This document shows, one piece after another, positions 8,911 to 19,594 of a stretch of DNA of 64,000 nucleotides. This DNA is from a cyanobacterium endosymbiont of Epithemia clementina EcSB (GTDB taxonomy: Bacteria; Cyanobacteriota; Cyanobacteriia; Cyanobacteriales; Microcystaceae). Position 1 is the stretch's first letter. Every line of letters begins with the position of its first letter. The stretch covers positions 1,791,110-1,855,109 of the forward strand of contig NZ_CP123991.1 of assembly GCF_029919255.1 (NCBI RefSeq). Direction: 5' to 3'. A program made the position numbers and the translations under genes. Under the pieces are notes generated by a model. That model was given only the letters and a program-made list of their open reading frames with translations, was not told the DNA's origin and did no database searches.

Positions 8911-10311
8911 AATAAAAGTTTTGGTATTTAAGATTAGAGAGACAATGTGACAACAATGGACTTTACTCATTGAAATCCTTAGTCTTCGATTCTACTATAG
9001 GTGTGTCTACTATAGATTATTTATGGGAGATATAATCAGCTCTTCCAATACTTGGGTACAAACTTTTGAAATAATTATAGGATTTCATCTAGTTGGTTAG
9101 AGTACGTATAAAAAATTAATTAATTTCATCTCAAAACTAACCCAATGCGTAACTCATTAGAGGGAGTTATACATTGATAGATTAACTTAAATACAGTCAG
9201 TCTGAAAGTATAAAGCGATTACTAAAAATCGAGAGCATAAAATTGGAATAACAGAGGGTTTTGAATAACAGAGGGTATGGTCAGAATGGGAAATGATTAT
9301 CATGACTGTAACTATTACAAGGCAATCAACGTCCAAGTTCCATTTAGACCTCTATTCCTAGAATCTTCGCTAAATTTCAATATTCAAGCTGTAATTGTTT
9401 ATACGAGATGTTAAACAATTTATATTAAAATATGGTGTGAATCGTTGCTCGCGAAGAGAGGCTTATTAACCTATTGATTTATGCAGTGAAATCAAACACG
9501 ATGTTGAACTTATAGATGGAACCTTCAGTATTGAAGATACAGTGATTAAAACACTTTACAGTAATGCTAATTTTAGAAAAGTCATTGATTTTTAATCGTT
9601 ATTAAATAATTGAATCGACTCTTAACTGTTTTATACAAAAGAGATGAAATGATTTCCCTAGAGGTAAACGTCAACATCTAAACTAATTTAATCGGATATT
9701 TAAGTTTTATATTTTTGTTTAGTTTGTCCAGATAAAGATAGTTATTTCTTGTAAGAAGAAGGTACTATTTTTCAAATAGGGATTAAATCTTCCTATAAAA
9801 ACAGCCAGAAAACTATTTCTACAGAAAAAGTCTTAGAAATTATCGACCAATTTAAAAAAGTAAAATAAAATATATAAAATATTTATCAAAGGTAATTTTT
9901 AAAAAATAATTATTGAGTACAATTACTGTTTAGTATGGCAGTGAGGCGTAATAAATAAATTAGTTTTTATAAAAAATAGGTAGATTTAGTACTTTTTAGT
10001 TTCATATAAATTTTTACAAACTTCAATTTAATAGGAGTAAAAAAGTAAGTTAATAACTAATTATTATTAGATTCTATTTATTGAATAAAAATAATTATAA
10101 TTATTTTTATTTGTTTAAACTCAAGTCTCATCTCTTTTTTTTTTAAACAATGTTTTTATTGAACAACTTTATGCATTTTAGACAACTCATATTTAATGTT
10201 CATATTTGATGTAATTTATCAATACATAACTCCTAAGACCTTATGAAATATAAGATTTTTTAATTGCCATAAAATATACCGAGATAAAAAAATACATGTG
10301 TTTTTTTTGTT
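8911..10311. other. 1.4-kb relic region before the ABC ATPase gene
   Basis: No intact gene. Between about 9420 and 9870 the plus strand has coding-like fragments with stops and frame changes: CSEIKHDVELIDGTFSIEDT near 9481-9550 and later EEGTIFQIGIKSSYK with STEKVLEIIDQFKKVK near 9755-9866. They may be one or two decayed genes; I do not recognise the family. From 9870 to 10310 the DNA is extremely AT-rich with nothing recognisable. Confidence 0.45.
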
Positions 10312-11145
10312 ATGATTGTGCAGCGAGCAGATTTATCGCTCAAATTTCAGCGACTCAAAGATAGGCTAATGACTATTCATCAATCTGATCAACTTTTACT
10401 TAAAGCAAGCCACTTATACAAAAGTTTTGGGGGTCTACGTGCCGTTAATGATGCTCATATTGAAGTAGTAACCGGAAGCATTACGGGGTTGATTGGACCA
10501 AACGGTGCCGGTAAAACTACCTTATTTAACCTACTTTCTAACTTTATCCGTCTTGACCAGGGAGAAGTAATTTTTGATGGTTCTCCAATTCATCCCCTAT
10601 CTCCCTACGAAATTGCCCTACAAGGATGTGTTCGTACCTTTCAAGTAGCACGAGTTCTCTCTCGACTTACTGTCCTAGAAAATATGTTATTAGCAACCCA
10701 AAAACAAACAGGAGAAAATTTAATTCAAGTTTGGTTACAACAAAAACAAGTTAAACAGGAAGAGCGACAAAATCGAGAGAAAGCCTTATCAATCCTTGAA
10801 TGGGTCGGACTAGCGGCAAAAGCTCATGATTATGCTGGGGCTTTATCAGGAGGTCAACGTAAGTTGTTAGAAATTGCTCGCGCTGTGATGACCCGCCCCA
10901 AACTTATTTTACTCGATGAACCAGCCGCAGGAGTTAATCCTAAATTGATCGGACAAATTTGTGAACATATTGTCAATTGGAATCAACAAGGTATTTCTTT
11001 CTTGATTATTGAACATAACATGGACGTGATTATGTCATTGTGTAATCACATTTGGGTGTTAGCTGAAGGAACCAATCTTGCTGATGGTACTCCAGAAGAA
11101 GTTCAGAATAATTCCTCGGTTCTTGAGGCTTATTTGGGAGGTTAA
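10312..11145 (+). CDS. NatA/LivG-type amino-acid ABC transporter ATPase
   Basis: ATP-binding subunit of a hydrophobic/neutral amino-acid uptake transporter (LivG/NatA family), acting on the cytoplasmic side of the membrane. Walker A GPNGAGKT is at residues 62-69; the family-specific CVRTFQVARVLSRLTVLENM, signature LSGGQRK, Walker B LILLDEPAAGVNP and switch IIEHNMDVIMSLCNHIWVLAEG follow, so all catalytic motifs are intact. The usual partners (permeases, LivF/NatE, binding protein) are not adjacent; cyanobacterial nat genes are often scattered, so they may be elsewhere. The family core begins near residue 20, where a second ATG (10369) offers an alternative start; the first 19 residues look like an unconserved extension. 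The protein is complete at its C-terminus (SVLEAYLGG). Confidence 0.88.
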   Translation: MIVQRADLSLKFQRLKDRLMTIHQSDQLLLKASHLYKSFGGLRAVNDAHIEVVTGSITGLIGPNGAGKTTLFNLLSNFIRLDQGEVIFDGSPIHPLSPYEIALQGCVRTFQVARVLSRLTVLENMLLATQKQTGENLIQVWLQQKQVKQEERQNREKALSILEWVGLAAKAHDYAGALSGGQRKLLEIARAVMTRPKLILLDEPAAGVNPKLIGQICEHIVNWNQQGISFLIIEHNMDVIMSLCNHIWVLAEGTNLADGTPEEVQNNSSVLEAYLGG

Positions 11146-12599
11146 ATTACCCCAAATTGTAGAGTTTAACACTTCTTTTTTATAAAAAAAAGTTCTTTTG
11201 GGGAGTGGATAAAAAATTTTTCTAATACATCTCTCTTTTCAAAGAAATCGGCTTTGCTTTTATGTTCAATGTTTACCGCATCAGATATATTTGCATTAAC
11301 TATTTTTTTATCTTGAGTCTAATAAAAACTTCATTGTACTGTTTTCATTAACTTGGATTACAGATATTGTTGTTGTAGGAGTTAACAGCTGTATACCATT
11401 GTGGAAATTTATAGCCAGATTTTATAAAAGTGTTAAGATAAGTAGCTCGAAATAAACATCAAAAATAATAAATCTTTTTTTGTATCTCTGATATCTAAGT
11501 AATTAGAGTTAACTTTATATTGCTTTTATTGATATTATTTAAAGTAACTCTTTTAAATAAAACTTTGTTTAACTGTCTCAACTTAATCATATTCATTCTC
11601 AAATATCCTTCCAGAATTTTATTGGTTTTTATTAGATGTTATTTCCCATATATATACATTTAATTCTGAACTATAAGCTGGTATACAAAGTAGATATAAT
11701 CATTTTTATTTCTATTGTTTCAGTTTGGTGTTAACTAAACAACTTGTATACACCAAGTCATTATTAAGAACAATGTATTGTATCTATTCCTTTGTATTCG
11801 CCATATTTTTTAGCTTATCTATTTCTTAGCTTATCTGCTTCTTTATCTGTAAAAATTATGCTTTTTTGGCTTCTTTTTTTTTAAAAGACATGGATCAATT
11901 CTCGTACTCACTTTTGTTATTGTCTATGTATAGCCTCTTTTTTGGGGAGCTTACAGATTCTTCCGGAACTTAATTTAACTGCCTCTGTTTTTTTTAGATT
12001 TTATATTATTATCGGCTATTTAAGTTTTTTTCTTCTACTTCTTGGAGAATCTCACAATCCTTCTCTTCCTCTATAATCTATCCAGAGATTATCTTTCCAA
12101 TTGCCTTTTATGATAGATATTTTTACCCAATCTGTAATTTCTTTTAGCTGAATTTTATAGGCAAGCTAGCACTGAGTGAGTGGCATTCTCGAACCACTTT
12201 CTATTTTACACTGATTTAAGCTTACTTCCTTATTACTGGTTCCACCCTTTATGCGCCTCATCCCTATTGTATCTCTAGTTCTTTAATTATCGAGATAAAA
12301 AGCCACCCTACCGGTTACGATAGGGTGGATGAGGTCACTGGTTCCATCCGAGGAGGAAATCTAAAAACTTTAGGATTAAATTTATGAGGCAGTCTTTTAG
12401 AATCACAGCTTCAATAGCGGTGAAATCATGGACCGAACACAAAGCTTTTTATACCCGAGCAGAGAGAGCGTGTCACTTTTAGTTTCTACTACATCCGTGT
12501 CCTGTGGCGACGAAATGATTAGAACTAGTAATTTTTATCTCCGCATGTTCACAATATCTCAGCTTTTGTTCTCTCGCCGCTTCACCTAATAGGATGAAC
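11146..12599. other. 1.45-kb relic region between ABC ATPase and glutaredoxin
   Basis: No intact gene. AT-rich to about 11900. Between about 11940 and 12200 the minus strand reads fragments such as WIDYRGREGL and DSPRSRRKK, which resemble the 'GL..PRSGR' part of IS630-like transposases and the relic at 1000-1480. A hairpin is at 12303-12328. From 12330 to 12599 nothing is recognised. Confidence 0.4.
12303..12328. repeat. 8-bp GC-rich stem-loop
   Basis: CCACCCTA at 12303-12310 pairs with TAGGGTGG at 12321-12328 around a 10-base loop that can pair further. It lies about 270 bases past the 3' end of the glutaredoxin gene, so a terminator role is uncertain. Confidence 0.5.
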
Positions 12600-12911
12600 T
12601 CAAAGGGTGACAGATAAAAGAGTATCTAATTCATCAGTATCGTTGAGAGAATAAAGCGCATCACAACCTCCAATATGTTCGTTATTAATAAATATCTGAG
12701 GTAAACTACGCTTTCCGTTAGATCTTTGGGACATTTTATCTCTAGCTGCTTCGTTACCATCAATTTTATATTCAGTAAAATTAACTCCTTTCCACCACAG
12801 AAGGAATTTCGCACGAATACAAAAAGGACAAGTTCGCCAAGTATAAATTTCAACGTTAGCATTAATTTTTTCGGGATGACGGCCAAGAAATGAGTTAATT
12901 TTGTCTAACAT
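12600..12911 (-). CDS. grxC: glutaredoxin 3 (GrxC type)
   Basis: A 103-residue dithiol glutaredoxin that reduces disulfides and glutathionylated proteins using glutathione. The active site CPFC is at residues 28-31, followed by the family's NGKRSLPQIFINNEHIGGCD block, which binds glutathione (cis-proline and GGCD). The first 18 residues (MLDKINSFLGRHPEKINA) are a short extension relative to compact bacterial Grx3. In many cyanobacteria this gene precedes glutathione synthetase (gshB); no gshB is visible here. It stands alone between two relic regions. Confidence 0.92.
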   Translation of the reverse strand: MLDKINSFLGRHPEKINANVEIYTWRTCPFCIRAKFLLWWKGVNFTEYKIDGNEAARDKMSQRSNGKRSLPQIFINNEHIGGCDALYSLNDTDELDTLLSVTL

Positions 12912-13661
12912 GGGTCAAATTTTTAATTGTTAATTGTTTATAGCAAAAATTATGTATTTTTCTATAAAAATTTAGTTTATGGTTGCATTGATGTTATTTT
13001 AACTTAATTTTGGTTAACGGAATTTGTAAATATCTTTGATTCAATCTACCCTAGGCATTGAAGATAGATGCTAAAAAGCGCTCACCTTTTTCTTTTGTTG
13101 CAACCTTAACATCACCCATTACCCCACTTTGAGTCAATTTTTTGGTCAACTAAGTAAATATTAGTTTTCCTTTCATAGTCAGTAAACTATTTTGAGGTAA
13201 ATCTTGAGGATATTATTTAACTACTTTTTCCTTTTGTACTTGGTTTAGTAATAAGGAAAGTAGAACACTAATTTCTACATTTCTTGCATAAATTTCATGT
13301 TTTAATTTTTGTTTGATCAACAATTTTTTAGCAACATGTGAAACTTATCAAATAAACAGTAGTATAAACAGAGCAAAGCATAAGTGGGAATCCCTTATTC
13401 TAATTTTTCTAATTGCTTTCCCTAAAACCTCCATTTTAATCGCAGAATCTACTACTACTGAAAATGGACCCCATGTTGTCTAATCGCCCCTGCAGGTGAT
13501 ACCATAACAATATTTTCTAGATCCAACATCTCTTGAATGTTTGTCCGAGTTAAACAAATAAAAAATGGTTTTGGACAAATAAAACCGTGCATAATAATAT
13601 GAATTTGATTGCTAAAGTTATTTAGATCTAGTTAACGTAATCATAAGGATAATTTTAACTT
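12912..13661. other. 750-bp gap with a probable minus-strand gene relic
   Basis: On the minus strand from about 13215 down to 13062 a reading with one internal stop gives QDLPQNSLLTMKGKLIFT, then LTKKLTQSGVMGDVKVATKE ending ASIFNA. Around 13470-13560 the same strand reads LTRTNIQEMLDLENIVMVSP. These look like pieces of one decayed gene; the family is not recognised. Nothing else is seen. Confidence 0.35.
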
Positions 13662-14327
13662 TTACTGTTTGGCTTTATTTAAATGCGGAGGTTTACGGCG
13701 ACGACGATACCAAGCGGAAACTCCTACTAATATTCCAGTTAATGTAAACCCACATAGTAGGGGCAAAATATTGCCTCGATTGAGAGACTTAAAACCAGCT
13801 CCTATCATGACAAAAGGCAGAATGCCTGGAATAGTTCCCAAAGTAGTTCCAATCAAGTAATCTTGAAATCTAATTGATGTTAATCCTGCCGTAAGATTAA
13901 CAATCCCATAAGGAATAATCGGTAGTAAGCGAATGGCAAACAGATAAAATAAGCCACCCTGACGGATTTCTGCATCTATTGCTTCCCATTTTCCGGCAAG
14001 TTTTTGCATGACATATTTTCTTCCTAGGGTACGGGTAAAGGCAAAAGATAAAATGGCTGCTAACATGGCTGCAATTGTTGTCCAAAAAACTCCCCACCCA
14101 ATTCCAAATAATGCTCCACCACTTAAATTAAGGGGAGTTGAAGGTAAAATCAGTAAAGTTGTTAAAATGTAAAGAACTACGTAGATAATGGGAGCCAAAA
14201 TCCCTATTTTATTGAGCCAAACTTGTAATTCTTCAAGGTCAAATTTCCAAATCAAAACTACCCCAATTCCAGTAATAGCTAGACAAAAAATTGTCAGTAA
14301 AATTATTCCTTGTTTCCCTTTAGTCAT
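13662..14327 (-). CDS. TVP38/TMEM64 (DedA/VTT-domain) family membrane protein
   Basis: A 221-residue integral membrane protein with a VTT (SNARE-associated) domain. It starts with one membrane segment (residues 8-27), has further segments near 40-60 and 75-98, then the conserved amphipathic stretch FTRTLGRKYVMQKLAGKWEA, the FAIRLLPIIPYGIVNLTAG motif (Arg and Pro of the re-entrant loop), and LIGTTLGTIPG. The tail is basic (WYRRRRKPPHLNKAKQ). The family is associated with lipid scrambling or undecaprenyl-phosphate/phospholipid transport; the substrate here is unknown. AGGAGA 7-8 bases before the ATG at 14327 supports the start. Confidence 0.88.
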   Translation of the reverse strand: MTKGKQGIILLTIFCLAITGIGVVLIWKFDLEELQVWLNKIGILAPIIYVVLYILTTLLILPSTPLNLSGGALFGIGWGVFWTTIAAMLAAILSFAFTRTLGRKYVMQKLAGKWEAIDAEIRQGGLFYLFAIRLLPIIPYGIVNLTAGLTSIRFQDYLIGTTLGTIPGILPFVMIGAGFKSLNRGNILPLLCGFTLTGILVGVSAWYRRRRKPPHLNKAKQ

Positions 14328-15169
14328 CTACTTTTCTCCTCAAGAGACTTAAGCTATAAGAGTATCATACTAAATCCAGTTGGAAAAACCTATTTATTTA
14401 GAAAAGAAATAATTGAGATAAAGATGATGTATAGTAAAGCATTATGTATCTACAAAAAATCCACTAAAGCTTGAGAATAAACACTTAAAAAATAACTTTT
14501 ATGTATAATTAAAAAGCTAACTATGGAAACTTAGAAAATTTAAGAATAGATATCTCAATCTAAAAATATGTAGTTACTATTGCAAATAAACTTAGAGTAG
14601 AATTAAAGCTAATTCAGAAGTAACCTTTTCAGTCTTATTAAAAATAAAGCTTGCTATGATAGACCAAAACTATAAATAATAGTTATATCTAACTACTTTA
14701 ATAAAAAATATTATATAATTAAAACTTAATATTGAATAGATAACTACTGAATTTAGTCGATATAATATTTGGTTATATATGTAAAAAAAATGTTATTAAA
14801 TGAGCTTTTATTCAATTAGTAAAATAAAAAACAAAGAGTAAATTCATTGTCATTGGTTGAATTTTATGTATCTTTTAGAAGAGTACAGTAATCCAATTTA
14901 GTACAAATAAATATTTGGTATAGTTTTCGAATCAAAAAAAATTTATAGTACCTTTTCCTACTAAGCCATTAACTGTAATTTTTCCCCGTATTAGACAATT
15001 AAGTAGATAATCCTAAAGAAAACTACAATATAGGAGTAGTTAAACAGAGCAATCACTGGGTACAAGTCTGCCTCGAAATCCAACATCTCGTTTAACTTCA
15101 TCCTATAAACCAACAGGTTTATAACTTTTCCCTAACCAGAAATAGTTAACATTCTTATGAGATGAGTCT

Positions 15170-15420
15170 TTAAACATCTCGGATAAACAACCGAAGCCTA
15201 AATATTTGGATTCAGCGACAAAATACTAAATATAAAGGTTTAAATAACACTTAATCGTTGATTTTTTTGTGATGCTGCTGATAGTTATCTTCTATTTTGA
15301 TAACTCTCTTCATTTGATCGATTAGTTTTCTCTCCTTTATTTTTAGCGATCACTTTACGTCTTCATACTCATTATGTTTAACTTCATCTGTCAATACGTA
15401 AAAATAATTAATTATTCTTC
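15170..15420 (-). repeat. dispersed degenerate repeat A, copy 1 (probable mobile-element fossil)
   Basis: Shares the landmarks GAATATTTGGATTCAGCGA, the CTATTTTTAGCGATCAC-like block and a following ACTTCAT/TTAACT block with copies at 29610-29830 and 53270-53460, all in one orientation. Minus-strand reading gives LTDEVKHNEYEDVK with SLKIKERKLIDQMKR, broken by stops. The element family is not identified. Confidence 0.5.
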
Positions 15421-15862
15421 TGGAGAAGATAAAGAATTGAGTATAATTTTTGATGTTAACTTAGACAATATTTTATATAGATCGTAATCGTTTGACAATT
15501 GCAGGGTTAGCTTACGGAATCGAATTACTAGCTACAGAAGAAGATTTTATTATCCTAACCTATCTTGCCTATAATAGTTGTTGATGACTTATCTATTAAT
15601 TTTTGTTACCTGTAAGTTACTTGTTTAAAAGGGACAGCGGGTTAAACTTTTTAACAAAACTTTTTGGTTGAGATTAGTTTAGTTGCATTTTTTAAAATTG
15701 TCTATTTTTAGTATTTATCGCCTAAGCAAGAAATATTAATTAATATATTTTTTTGTTGTTTAATTTTAGATCTAAAGGACTACTTCTAAGTTTATTTAGG
15801 ATAATTATTATAAATATTGTCGGGATAATTAGACAACCTTTATGACGACAAAAAATAAACAG

Positions 15863-15890
15863 TCATAGATTAATTAATATTAATCTATGA
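15863..15890. repeat. 12-bp perfect stem-loop in relic DNA
   Basis: TCATAGATTAAT at 15863-15874 and its exact reverse complement at 15879-15890 flank a 4-base loop. No gene lies near. Confidence 0.6.
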
Positions 15891-16924
15891 AATTAAAAAA
15901 ATATTTATATTTCATAATTTTAGAAGAATCTTAATTCCTATGTCAATTATTGAATTTTTCCTAATTTAATAATTAAATTATTCCATTTCAAAATTATTAA
16001 TTTAATAGTTTCTTTGATTGTTAATTTTATATTTAGTTTCCTTGTTTATTAATTAATATTAGTATTCTTACTACCTATAGTATTCCTACTAATATTGTTA
16101 TTTTTCTTCAAGTTTAGTGAGATCAGCTGGTGTAGCTATCGAATTATTAGCTTTCTATTTAAATAGTCTAATTGTTAATTTTTATTTTTTGATGTTGATT
16201 TATATATTTATATAATAATTTTGATTTTTAAAATAGCCATTAAAGTACTAGTAATTTATGATATACTGTTTTTGTTCAATAAATTTTAGCGCCGATTTTA
16301 GTAGGAAAAAAAATTGTTAATTTTTTCGTTTTATTTGTTTACCGATTGTCTATTAACTCTCAACCTTAGTTCTGGTTAGAATTTTAGCTGTTAAAGTCTA
16401 ATTGTTATCTTGATATTTAAGTATCAAAGTATTCAAGGTAGTTCAACCATTAATTTTTATATTAGTACGAACGTTTTTTCTATAAATTGAAAAAGAAATG
16501 TTTGCATTTAGTTTAAATTACTGTAAATAAAACCTTTTAACTCAAATTAACTTAATCTTTCTTTTTTAAAAAAAATTAATCTTCATAAGGCTTGAAATTA
16601 ACGGGCGAGCATGGTTATATTTAACATATAGTACTAAACACTAAATAATAGTAACAGATTCAAAAACTATTTATTTTCAAAATCTCTTAAATTCAGAAAA
16701 ATATCCTCTGTTAAATTTGGTAAAAGCTCTATAAAGTGGTAATAAAAGAATATTTATGTGTACAAAAATATTCTTTTAAAGAACATAGATTGTAAGAAAT
16801 AAAACTACACCAAACTCAAGTAAATAGATAACTTTAATCTATACAAAAGAATTATAACCGATTATATTCAAATATGAGTTATTTTCCACAAATTATCAGT
16901 TACTAATTATCAAATAGAAAAATT

Positions 16925-17764
16925 ATGTCTAAAATTCAGTGGTACCCCGGTCATATTTATAAAGCAGAAAGACAACTCAAAGAACAGTTAAACAAAGTTG
17001 ATGTTGTTCTTGAGGTTCTTGATGCGCGAATTCCCCTAGCATCTCACCATCCCCAAGTTCCCCAATGGATCGGTGAAAAACCTCGAATTCTTGTGCTTAA
17101 TCGCGTGGATATGATACCGGAATTTGTACGTCAACAATGGATAACTTGGTTTGAAAATCATGGGGAAACGCCCTATTTCACTAATGCAAAACAGGGAAAA
17201 GGGGTGAAAGCACTCCATAAAGCTACTCAGACTGCAGGAGTAGCTATGAACAGACGAAGACGTGATCGCGGAATGCTACCTCGTCCAGTTCGCGCAGTTG
17301 TCATTGGATTGCCAAATGTGGGAAAATCTGCCTTAATTAATCGTCTTTTAGGACGTAAAATTGTCGCTAGTGCTAGAAGGGTGGGGGTGACTCGTCAAGT
17401 ACGTTGGGTTCGGATTTCTGATACTATTGAACTGTTAGATGCACCAGGAGTCATCCCTGGGAACCTAGAAAACCAAAAAGATGCTGTGAAATTAGCAATA
17501 TGTGAGGATATTGGGAAAGCAGCTTACGATAATCAAGAGGTAGCGGGCATGTTAGTTGATTTTCTAGTCGAATTGAACTTTGAGGAAATCTTACGTTCAC
17601 GTTACCACCTTGATATCCTAGACATGACGGGGGAGGAATACATTCAAACCATAGGTTATGAACGCTATCAAGGGGATGTTGAAAGAGCAAGTAGGCAATT
17701 ATTGGATGATTTCCGCAAAGGACTTATGGGGTGTATTCCTTTAGAATTACCACCGATGAAGTAA
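16925..17764 (+). CDS. rbgA: ribosome biogenesis GTPase RbgA (YlqF)
   Basis: A 279-residue circularly permuted GTPase that assists a late step of 50S subunit assembly. Motif order is permuted as expected: G4 NRVD at residues 59-62, G1 P-loop GLPNVGKS at 128-135, G2 region VGVTRQVRWVRI, G3 DAPG at 172-175. The N-terminal signature IQWYPGHIYKAERQLKEQL is the YlqF/YawG family start, and the C-terminal ANTAR-like RNA-binding region is present. Length is normal (about 280). It stands alone, flanked by 2.6 kb and 1.4 kb of relic DNA, which argues strongly for retained function. Confidence 0.94.
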   Translation: MSKIQWYPGHIYKAERQLKEQLNKVDVVLEVLDARIPLASHHPQVPQWIGEKPRILVLNRVDMIPEFVRQQWITWFENHGETPYFTNAKQGKGVKALHKATQTAGVAMNRRRRDRGMLPRPVRAVVIGLPNVGKSALINRLLGRKIVASARRVGVTRQVRWVRISDTIELLDAPGVIPGNLENQKDAVKLAICEDIGKAAYDNQEVAGMLVDFLVELNFEEILRSRYHLDILDMTGEEYIQTIGYERYQGDVERASRQLLDDFRKGLMGCIPLELPPMK

Positions 17765-17972
17765 CTAATGATATTAACGCTTGAGAAGAATACTTAACAC
17801 AATGGTATTTTTAAAACCGCAGATTTTAAACCTTATTGTTTTGAAAAAGTAGGAAGTTAGGTTGCTCTTTTGTGAGAGAAAAAAAAGGAACATGGACGGT
17901 AGTAGCCATTAATGAATAGTTACAAAATAAACTCCAACTTTGAGCCAAGTTGCCAGCTAAGTTTGAGATATT

Positions 17973-18004
17973 TAGAAGTTTACTTAGAAGTAAGTAAACT
18001 TCTA
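17973..18004. repeat. 14-bp perfect stem-loop
   Basis: TAGAAGTTTACTTA at 17973-17986 and its exact complement at 17991-18004 enclose GAAG. It lies 210 bases after rbgA; whether it serves as a distant terminator is uncertain. Confidence 0.6.
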
Positions 18005-18259
18005 AGTAAATTGACAATTCTTACTTATCTGCTACTTAAGATAAACTGAAAGTCGAGAAAATAAAGCTAACCTCTCCAGTTTTAATTCTTAGAGTTTTTG
18101 ATTAACTTATTTAAATGAGTAACTACTGGCAAGTTAGTAATAACTTTAAAGATAGATAAGAAATAGCTAATTCGGAATTAACGGTAAGAGGAAACCGATT
18201 ATCAGGGTAGACTGTAGGGAATTTGTCTAGACCTAAGTAAAAAATTTTTTTTAAGTAAT

Positions 18260-18720
18260 GATTAACCAATTTTAAGCTCATATAATGTTCCTAGTGTTTA
18301 ATGACAGTCAATAATGGCATTTATCTCCTTATTCTCTGTTACTAATTAGGCTGCGGCATAGGAACTCAGAAAAACGATAATAATGAGTACAGAGATAATA
18401 GCGATCATACGAAACCCTTTAATTTAATATTCGGACTGAGAAGGGAAGAGATGGTATCTCAATTGGTTGCCTCTGAAACCTTCCATAATTATTTAAAAAT
18501 CAATCAGCAAGCTAGATAATTACCGATTGCCAAACCTAGAGTAAGCCACAAAAAGGAAATTCTTATTGTGTAAGCAAAACTTACTTTGCCAACGAAGAAT
18601 AAGCCACTTTGACCTGTAGCCATAACGGATAAAACAATTTAAGGGTTGAAGTTGTGACTAGCTAGTAAGTAAGTGATCTTAAATAACCTCTCATGGTTAA
18701 TTTCCTTCCAATTGCTTGAT
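18260..18720 (-). pseudogene. sodium:solute symporter (SSF family) relic
   Basis: The minus strand reads VMATGQSGLFFVGKVSFAYT then FLWLTLGLAIGNYLAC and KVSEATN near 18600-18440, and MIAIISVLIIIVFLSSYAAA near 18420-18340. The SSF family has this order: 'ATGESGW..VG..G.AY', 'LWL.IGWA.GDY..W.FI', 'VSEET', then 'R..A.L..I.FLT.YAAAQ'. Stops (TGA, TAG, TAA) and frameshifts interrupt it and most of the roughly 500-residue protein is missing. Probably a former Na+-coupled proline, sugar or acetate transporter. Confidence 0.6.
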
Positions 18721-19213
18721 TACGAGATTTGGGAAGTGAGCGAGCTGATCGTAACATGGGTTTATTTAAAATAACTAACAATTGACCAGTTGATTGAGTT
18801 AGAAACAGAGGACGTAAAAATGATATCTTCCGTTTTTCCCAGGAAGTACAGAGGCTAAGGCGATCATTAAATTACTATGAAATCTTTCATTAGTGTTTAG
18901 TTGAGTGAGAAAAAACTAAAGGTTAATGCTGATAGTTTAAGTTTTACCTGTTTCCCAATGAAATTTAGACTAAAATGAGCACTAATATCAAGAGATACAA
19001 AGGGTAAAATAACACTTATTAGGGAAAATATTCGATGAGATACTCTATGGTTTGTAACCTACTGTCTAGGATTAAATTGAGACGGCTAACCAATGAGTAT
19101 CAGTATTTTGCAGCAACGGGATATACTTAAGGAAGTTGGTCAGTTTAAGTTTTGTGACGAACCTATTACAAATGACATAGAGGTGATTCGATGAATAAGC
19201 TATGGGGAGAATC

Positions 19214-19594
19214 ATGAGTAACATATCAGAATCTCAAACAGCCGCAACTATGATGACTAGAACGCCCCCATGGGGGACTGTAACTATTTTAGAAAAGGGG
19301 AATGGTTACTGCATCAATCGCATTGTAGTTCAACCTGGGGAGCATATCAGTACTCAAATGCACTATCATCGTAGTGAACATTGGATTGTCGTTTCAGGAA
19401 CTGCTAGAGTTATTTGTAATGGCCAAGAAAAACTTCTAAAACAAAAAGAATCTACTTATGTTCCTATGAACACTCGCCACCGTATTGAAAATCCTGGGGT
19501 AATTCCGTTGATAATGATTGAAGTACAAAATGGGGAATATTTGGAAGATGATGATATTGTTCGTTTTTCAGATTCTACTGAACTTATGATGTAG
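19214..19594 (+). CDS. cupin-domain protein, mannose-6-phosphate isomerase-like
   Basis: A 126-residue single cupin close to the C-terminal domain of type II mannose-6-phosphate isomerase / mannose-1-phosphate guanylyltransferase. TPPWGTVTILEKGNGYCINRI is the usual domain start, and the metal site is QMHYHRSEHWIVVSGTA (H-x-H...E/H type), followed by RHRIENPGVIPLIMIEVQNG. Stand-alone versions are common in cyanobacteria and are usually annotated as mannose-6-phosphate isomerase, though activity of the isolated cupin is not assured. An ATG lies at 19202, but GGGGAGA at 19204-19210 is a good ribosome site for the ATG at 19214, which is chosen. No sugar-nucleotide genes are adjacent. Confidence 0.85.
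   Translation: MSNISESQTAATMMTRTPPWGTVTILEKGNGYCINRIVVQPGEHISTQMHYHRSEHWIVVSGTARVICNGQEKLLKQKESTYVPMNTRHRIENPGVIPLIMIEVQNGEYLEDDDIVRFSDSTELMM

Larger units (their letters stand above)
14328..16924. other. 2.6-kb AT-rich relic desert
   Basis: No intact gene or RNA gene. It contains one copy of an unidentified dispersed repeat (15170-15420) and a 12-bp perfect stem-loop at 15863-15890. The section 15900-16500 is extremely AT-rich with no readable protein fragments. Confidence 0.6.
17765..19213. other. 1.45-kb gap holding a hairpin and a symporter relic
   Basis: Contains a 14-bp perfect stem-loop (17973-18004) and a decayed sodium/solute symporter on the minus strand (18260-18720). From 18780 to 19200 nothing is recognised. 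Confidence 0.6.
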
